A DNA stretch of 64,000 bases, from the NCBI RefSeq assembly GCF_013364355.1, contig NZ_CP054931.1:992001-1056000 (forward strand), written 5' to 3'. A model generated the notes under the pieces. The model had not been told where the DNA came from. It searched no databases and saw nothing but the letters and a program-made list of their open reading frames with translations. The translations under genes and the position numbers were made by a program. The first letter of the stretch is position 1, and each line of letters begins with the position of its first letter. This document shows positions 58,285 to 64,000 of the stretch, piece by piece. The stretch is from Stenotrophomonas sp. NA06056 (GTDB lineage Bacteria; Pseudomonadota; Gammaproteobacteria; Xanthomonadales; Xanthomonadaceae).

Positions 58285-59421
58285 ATGGCCTGGAATACAC
58301 CCGGCGGCAACAAGGGCGGACAAGGCCCCGAGGACAATCGACGCGGGCCGTTCGGGTCGCGCGGCGGTGGCAATGGTGGCGGCTGGGGCGGATTGCCCGG
58401 ACCGCTGAAGGACCTGTTCGACGGCGGCATCCTGCGTTGGGTGGCAGCAGCAGTGGTACTGCTGGTGTTGTTCTCCAGCTTCCAGCTGATCGGCGAACAG
58501 CAGCGTGGCGTGGTGCTGCGCTTCGGCCAGTTCTCGCGCATCCTGACCCCAGGCCCGAACTTCAAGTTGCCCTGGCCGATCGAATCGGTCACCAAGGTCA
58601 ACGCGACCGAGATCAAGACCTTCTCGATCCAGGTGCCGGTGCTGACCCGCGACGAGAACATCGTCAACGTCTCGTTGAACGTGCAGTACCGCATCGATGA
58701 CCCGCAGCAGTATCTGTTCGGCACCGTCGATGCCAACCAGGTGCTGGAACAGTCGGCGCAGAGCGCGGTGCGTGAGGAAGTCGGCCGTGCCGACCTCAAT
58801 GCCGTGCTGAACAACCGTGGCCCGCTGGCCGTGGCCGCCGAGGAGCGCCTGCAGGCGCTGCTGAAGGCGTTCAAGACCGGCCTGACCGTGACCGGCCTGA
58901 CCCTGCAGGACGCCCGTCCGCCGGAGGAGGTCAAGCCGGCCTTCGACGAGGTCAACGGTGCCCAGCAGGTCAAGGAACGCCTGATCAACGAAGCCCAGGC
59001 CTATGCGGCCAAGGTCGTGCCTGAAGCGCGTGGCCAGGCGTCGCGTGCCCGTACCACCGCCGAAGGCTACAAGCAGGCGGTGGTGTCCAAGGCCGAAGGT
59101 GATGGTCAGCGCTTCAGCCTGCTGCAGGCCCAGTACAAGGATGCACCGGAAGTCACCCGCAAGCGCCTGTGGCTGGAAACGGTGCAGCAGGTCCTGAGCG
59201 AGAACCGCAAGGTCATTGGTGGCGATGGCCGTCAGCTGATCTACGTGCCGATGACCGGCGATACCCGTGCCACGACCTCGGCTCCGCCGGGGGTGACGAA
59301 CCCGGAGGTGGTGATGCCGTCGCTGCCGGGTACCACGGCAGTGGAAGCTTCCCGGGATCCGGGCCGGCCGGTGGGCCGCCCGACCGGGCGTTCGAGCGGC
59401 CGTGAGGAGGGCAGCCGATGA
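58285..59421 (+). CDS. hflK: HflK, FtsH-modulating membrane protein
   Basis: A 378-residue SPFH-domain protein forming the HflKC complex that encloses the FtsH protease. It has a Gly-rich cytoplasmic N-terminus, a single transmembrane helix (about 51-69, VAAAVVLLVLFSSFQLI), an SPFH domain beginning QRGVVLRFGQFSRILTPGPNFKLPWP and a coiled region. A Pro/Gly/Arg-rich C-terminal tail (RPVGRPTGRSSGREEGSR) closes it. The ATG at 58285 has GGAG upstream. It overlaps hflC by 4 bp. Confidence 0.95.
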   Translation: MAWNTPGGNKGGQGPEDNRRGPFGSRGGGNGGGWGGLPGPLKDLFDGGILRWVAAAVVLLVLFSSFQLIGEQQRGVVLRFGQFSRILTPGPNFKLPWPIESVTKVNATEIKTFSIQVPVLTRDENIVNVSLNVQYRIDDPQQYLFGTVDANQVLEQSAQSAVREEVGRADLNAVLNNRGPLAVAAEERLQALLKAFKTGLTVTGLTLQDARPPEEVKPAFDEVNGAQQVKERLINEAQAYAAKVVPEARGQASRARTTAEGYKQAVVSKAEGDGQRFSLLQAQYKDAPEVTRKRLWLETVQQVLSENRKVIGGDGRQLIYVPMTGDTRATTSAPPGVTNPEVVMPSLPGTTAVEASRDPGRPVGRPTGRSSGREEGSR

Positions 59422-60281
59422 GAAATTCAATGTGGATCGCCGTTGTCGTAGCGGTGCTGCTGGGCCTGCTGGGCTCGGTGTACGTGGTCCGCGAGGACCA
59501 GACCGCCATGGTCCTGAACCTGGGCAAGGTGGTGCGTTCGGACATCAAGCCGGGCCTGCACTTCAAGCTGCCGGTGGTGGAAACGGTGCGGGTGTTCGAC
59601 CGCCGCTTCCAGGTGCTGGACACCGCGCCGGCACGCTACTTCACCGCCGAGCAGAAGGACGTCAGCGTCGACTTCTTCGCCATCGGTTACATCTCCAACG
59701 TGGGTGACTACTTCCGTGCCACCGGCGGCGATCCGCGCATCGCCAACGCCCGTCTGGCACCGATCATCACCGACTCGCTGCGCAACCAGATCAACTCGCG
59801 CACCCTGCAGCAGCTGGTTTCCGGCGACCGCAGCGAGCTGATCGCCGAGCAGCTGAAGGGGATCAACGAAGCCGTTGCCGGCCTGGGCATGCAGATGATC
59901 GACCTGCGCATCAAGCAGGTGGACCTGCCGACTGACAGCCAGGTGATCAATGACGTGTATGAGCGCATGCGCGCCCAGCGCAAGCAGGAAGCCGCCAAGC
60001 TGCGCGCCGAAGGCGAGGAGCAGTCGCTGACCATCCGCGCCCAGGCCGACCGTGACAGCACCGTGCTGATCGCAGAAGCCGAACGCGATGCCCAGCGCCT
60101 GCGTGGTGAAGGCGATGCCGAGGCCGCACGCATCTACGGCAAGGCCGGTTCGGCTGACCCGTCGTTCTACGCGTTCTACCGCAGCCTCGAGGCCTATCGC
60201 GGCTCGATGACCGACGGCAACGGCGTAATCGTGCTGGACAAGAACGATCCGTTCCTGCAGTACCTCAAGAACGATCGCTGA
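59418..60281 (+). CDS. hflC: HflC, partner of HflK
   Basis: A 287-residue SPFH protein with an N-terminal helix (MWIAVVVAVLLGLLGSVYVV) and the SPFH domain with VREDQTAMVLNLGKVVRSDIKPGLHFKLP, LQQLVSGDRSELI and the long charged helix RMRAQRKQEAAKLRAEGEEQ. It is translationally coupled to hflK (ATGA overlap) and forms the alternating HflKC cage around FtsH. Confidence 0.96.
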   Translation: MRNSMWIAVVVAVLLGLLGSVYVVREDQTAMVLNLGKVVRSDIKPGLHFKLPVVETVRVFDRRFQVLDTAPARYFTAEQKDVSVDFFAIGYISNVGDYFRATGGDPRIANARLAPIITDSLRNQINSRTLQQLVSGDRSELIAEQLKGINEAVAGLGMQMIDLRIKQVDLPTDSQVINDVYERMRAQRKQEAAKLRAEGEEQSLTIRAQADRDSTVLIAEAERDAQRLRGEGDAEAARIYGKAGSADPSFYAFYRSLEAYRGSMTDGNGVIVLDKNDPFLQYLKNDR

Positions 60282-60300
60282 GACCGCACGGCAGTACCTC

Positions 60301-60335
60301 ACGGGGCCCGGCCATACGCCGGGCCCCGTGCTTTT
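60301..60335 (+). terminator. Rho-independent terminator after hflC
   Basis: A 12-bp perfect stem (ACGGGGCCCGGC/GCCGGGCCCCGT) with loop CATAC is followed by GCTTTT. It sits 20 bp after hflC and before the small yjeT gene, so yjeT may be expressed by read-through or from its own promoter. Confidence 0.8.
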
Positions 60336-60348
60336 CCGGAGTTCCCCC

Positions 60349-60534
60349 ATGAAAGATCTGTTCGCCGCCGTCTGTCTGGTCGCGGTGCTGGAAGGCCTGT
60401 TGCTGTTCGCGGCCCCCCTGGCCTGGAAGCGCATGGCCGAACGCCTGCTGGAACTGCCCAGCCCGGCCCTGCGCAGCTTCGGCGGCCTGGTCCTGCTGGC
60501 CGGGTTGAGCCTGCTGTGGTGGGTGCGCCACTGA
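60349..60534 (+). CDS. yjeT: DUF2065 (YjeT-like) small membrane protein
   Basis: A 61-residue protein with two hydrophobic helices (LFAAVCLVAVLEGLLLFAAP, GGLVLLAGLSLLWWV) of DUF2065, usually encoded between hflC and purA. Function unknown. ATG 60349 was chosen as the family start; a longer frame begins inside the terminator. Confidence 0.85.
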   Translation: MKDLFAAVCLVAVLEGLLLFAAPLAWKRMAERLLELPSPALRSFGGLVLLAGLSLLWWVRH

Positions 60535-60538
60535 GAGG

Positions 60539-60593
60539 GTAGTGCCGGCCGCTGGCCGGCAACCCGGGGCTGCCGGCCAGCGGCCGGCACTAC
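60539..60593. repeat. Inverted GTAG (SMAG-type) pair
   Basis: GTAGTGCCGGCCGCTGGCCG (60539 onward) faces its reverse complement ending CACTAC at 60593, just after yjeT. Confidence 0.75.
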
Positions 60594-60612
60594 CGGCCTG
60601 ACCGGCCGGTGA

Positions 60613-62112
<1,500 letters not shown>

Positions 62113-62135
62113 GTGGTCACACGCTGACGTGAAGG

Positions 62136-62164
62136 AAAAGCCCCGCGAAAGCGGGGCTTTTTCG
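62136..62164 (+). terminator. Rho-independent terminator of purA
   Basis: AAAAGCCCCGC-GAAA-GCGGGGCTTTT, an 11-bp perfect stem with GAAA tetraloop and T-run, 23 bp after the purA stop. Confidence 0.92.
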
Positions 62165-62200
62165 TTAGTGTGTACGCAGTGCCAGCAGGGAAGCGGACCG

Positions 62201-62857
62201 ATGACCGGCGATGTCAGCGTGAAAGGGGCGAGGCTGCTGCGGATCACCCTGTGGGTGTTCTGGGGCCTGTGGTCCGCCGCCTGCGTGGTGCTGGCGGTGG
62301 GCGCCGTGGCCAACCACCTGGCATCACGCACGCAGACCCTGCCGCTGATGCTGAGCCCCGGTGCGAGCGCGGAAATCACGGTCTACCGCTTCATTGACGA
62401 TCGCCTGCGGTTGCGGCTGCGCTATCCGGCCAACGCTGCCGACCCGGCCCTCGATCCTGACGTGCTGATGCGCGTCGAAACCCCAAACGAGCACGCGGAT
62501 TTCCGTGCGAGCGTGCGATCAGGCCCGCCTGCGGCGGATGTCGTGCGCAGGGTGGAAACCGTTGAAACGGCAGGTTTCACCGCCGCGTACTTCGGCTATG
62601 GCCGCGGTGACGCCTTGCCCCGTGGCCGCTCCTGGCTGCGGGTGACCGTGCTGGAAGTGGAGCCAGCGCTGGTCGGCAGGCAGGCAACGATCGAGGTGCA
62701 GCCGCCGATGGATCTTCTGAAGCTGACCGACCTGGACTACATCTGGTTGTGGCCGTTCTTCTTCTGGAAACTGGCGGCGCTGTTGCTGCTGGTTCCAGGT
62801 GTCGCATTGGCAATCTTCACCCTCGCGCTGCGAAGGCAACGTCCACGTGCTGCTTAG
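62201..62857 (+). CDS. Two-helix membrane protein with periplasmic domain, unknown
   Basis: A 218-residue protein not recognised by family. It has an N-terminal helix (LLRITLWVFWGLWSAACVVLAVGAV), an extracytoplasmic domain of about 140 residues with beta-rich stretches (EITVYRFIDDRLRLRLRYP, WLRVTVLEVEPALVGRQATIEVQPP), then a C-terminal helix (WPFFFWKLAALLLLVPGVALAIF) and a basic tail. ATG 62201 is used because the longer frame starts within the purA terminator. It lies between purA and the convergent M23 gene. No function can be assigned. Confidence 0.7.
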   Translation: MTGDVSVKGARLLRITLWVFWGLWSAACVVLAVGAVANHLASRTQTLPLMLSPGASAEITVYRFIDDRLRLRLRYPANAADPALDPDVLMRVETPNEHADFRASVRSGPPAADVVRRVETVETAGFTAAYFGYGRGDALPRGRSWLRVTVLEVEPALVGRQATIEVQPPMDLLKLTDLDYIWLWPFFFWKLAALLLLVPGVALAIFTLALRRQRPRAA

Positions 62858-62886
62858 GCGCCCGAACAAGCCGTGCGGATTGCGAC

Positions 62887-63531
62887 TTAATCCCCTCCGT
62901 CCCCTTTTTTCAGCAGCGGATAGGGATTGATTGACTCGCCCTTCCACCACTGTTTTTCAGGCCCCAGCACGTGCACTTCGAAATGCAGGTGCGGGGCTTC
63001 GGGGTTGGCGTTGCCGGTGCTGCCGACGTAGCCGATCACATCGCCGCGCTTGATGGCCTGCTTCTCGGCCAGGCCGTCGGCGTAGCGCTGCAGGTGTGCG
63101 TAGTAGTAGCACCAGCGGCCGCTGGGTTCGAACTGGTAGATCGTCAGGCCACCGCGTTTGCTGTCGAACAGTTTCTCGACATGGCCATCGGCCACGGCCA
63201 GCACCGGCGTGCCGGCAGCGGCCATGATGTCGATAGCGTCATGCACACGGCCTTCGCTGCGTGCGTCGGTGAAGGTGTCCTGCAGCTGTGACGGCGCAAT
63301 GCCCTGTACCGGCAGCAGCAGGCCGGAGGGTGTGCCGCTCGCTGCGGCTGGGTCGGGCTCAGCGATTGTCGTCGCTGCCTGCTCCGCGGACAGGGCAGGT
63401 GCGTGGTCCGCCGCAACCACTGCGGGAGGGTGGGCAGTCGTGCCATCGGACGGCTCGCCATCGCGCTGCAGCCACCATCCGGCGGTCACGCCCATCACCA
63501 GTCCCAGCACGATCAGTTGCGCAAGTCGCAT
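62887..63531 (-). CDS. Membrane-anchored M23-family peptidase
   Basis: A 214-residue protein with an N-terminal hydrophobic segment (LAQLIVLGLVMGVTAGWWL), a Pro/Ala-rich linker, and an M23 domain at about 85-205. Zinc ligands are visible as the His and Asp of GRVHDAIDIMAAAGTPV and the HLH of PEAPHLHFEVHV; a further His is in YYYAHLQRYA. It probably trims peptidoglycan cross-links. It lies 4 bp after the L,D-transpeptidase gene in the same direction, so the two wall enzymes are likely co-expressed. Confidence 0.9.
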   Translation of the reverse strand: MRLAQLIVLGLVMGVTAGWWLQRDGEPSDGTTAHPPAVVAADHAPALSAEQAATTIAEPDPAAASGTPSGLLLPVQGIAPSQLQDTFTDARSEGRVHDAIDIMAAAGTPVLAVADGHVEKLFDSKRGGLTIYQFEPSGRWCYYYAHLQRYADGLAEKQAIKRGDVIGYVGSTGNANPEAPHLHFEVHVLGPEKQWWKGESINPYPLLKKGDGGD

Positions 63532-63535
63532 CGGC

Positions 63536-64000
63536 TTACTCCTGCATCACCACGACCACCGACGTATCAACCGCCGCGGCCACGCGCAGCGCATCCCAGT
63601 TGGTCATGCGCACGCAGCCGTGCGACTCGGTCTTGCCGACGTGGCCGGGGACCGGCGTACCGTGCAGGCCATAATGCGGCTTGGACAGGTCGATCCAGAC
63701 CCGGCCAACCGGGTTGTTCGGGCCGGGCGGAATCGTGGCTTTGCGATCCCCCTTCTTCGCGTCCCAGAACAATTTCGGGTTGTAGTGGAATGGCGGGTCC
63801 GGGTACACACCGAGGATCTTCCATTCACCGATCGGCAGCGGGTCGTGTTCGCTGCCCGACGACACCGGCACCTGCGCGATCACTTTGCCCTGCGCATCCA
63901 GCAGTTGCAGGGTGGAATCGGATTTGTCGACCACCAGCTTGACGGCCTTGGGCAATGCGGCCGGCGCAAGGTTGGGTACCTGGATGCGGCTGCCGGCCTT
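63536..64000 (-). CDS. L,D-transpeptidase (YkuD), N-terminus beyond right edge
   Basis: The 154 visible residues cover the end of a LysM-like region (KAGSRIQVPNLAP) and the YkuD catalytic domain. The signature HGTPVPGHVGKTESHGCVRMTNWDA carries the catalytic Cys and His. The frame stays open to the window edge, so the start is outside; the internal ATG at 63955 is not the start. It forms 3-3 cross-links or anchors proteins to peptidoglycan. Confidence 0.92.
   Translation of the reverse strand, partial: KAGSRIQVPNLAPAALPKAVKLVVDKSDSTLQLLDAQGKVIAQVPVSSGSEHDPLPIGEWKILGVYPDPPFHYNPKLFWDAKKGDRKATIPPGPNNPVGRVWIDLSKPHYGLHGTPVPGHVGKTESHGCVRMTNWDALRVAAAVDTSVVVVMQE

Overview
The window is high-GC bacterial chromosome, most likely from the Stenotrophomonas maltophilia group or a close relative in the Xanthomonadaceae. 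The evidence is the gene content and order (metX-metB-hom behind a SAM riboswitch, prpR/prpBC-acnD-prpF-prpD, yfhM-pbpC, hflKC-yjeT-purA), the Xanthomonas-style TonB-dependent receptor, and many intergenic palindromes beginning with GTAG (SMAG type). The species is inferred; no rRNA or other decisive marker is present. It reads as core chromosome: there is no IS element, prophage, integron, CRISPR array, tRNA or rRNA. The mobile-looking parts are short palindromic repeats and one toxin-antitoxin pair.

Layout. 1-4 kb: a TonB-dependent receptor (cut by the window edge) and a small secreted protein with a receptor-like C-terminus. 4-7.2 kb: Hsp33, the transglycosylase MtgA, and an overlapping membrane glycosyltransferase/CBS-domain pair. 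7.2-7.7 kb: a repeat-filled gap. 7.7-13 kb: AsmA-like protein, TrhA-like membrane protein, release factor RF3 and an M23 peptidase. 13-17 kb: SAM-I riboswitch, then metX-metB-hom. 16.8-21.5 kb: secreted hydrolase, serine deaminase, a glutaredoxin-like protein and a YceI-cytochrome b561-YceI cluster. 21.7-28.8 kb: two tandem giant hybrid sensor kinases. 28.8-29.4 kb: a large inverted-repeat gap. 29.4-36.5 kb: MFS exporter, hemE with a WGR protein, aroKB, dodecin, a glycerate-kinase-like protein, pdxH and DoxX. 36.6-46.6 kb: the methylcitrate (propionate) locus, with PrpR, a sigma-54 promoter and a ParDE-like module inside the operon. 46.8-54.2 kb: yfhM and pbpC. 54.3-58.1 kb: ferritin-like protein, peroxiredoxin, CbpA-like co-chaperone, PilH-like regulator and AcuI-like reductase. 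58.3-64 kb: hflK-hflC-yjeT-purA, an unknown membrane protein, an M23 peptidase and an L,D-transpeptidase cut by the right edge.

How the genes work together. metX-metB-hom makes a SAM-sensed route from aspartate semialdehyde to cystathionine or homocysteine. The prp locus converts propionyl-CoA with oxaloacetate, through methylcitrate and methylisocitrate, to pyruvate and succinate; it carries both the AcnD/PrpF and the PrpD dehydratase routes. MtgA, PbpC, YfhM, the M23 peptidases and the L,D-transpeptidase all concern the cell wall.

The least explained structure is a family of Y-shaped elements, four copies in two inverted pairs at 7275-7633 and 28966-29348. Each has an apical core of exactly 52 nt on a 22-27 bp stem. 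The core is conserved, while the stem sequence differs from copy to copy yet stays base-paired; one paired-base change inside the core is compensatory.
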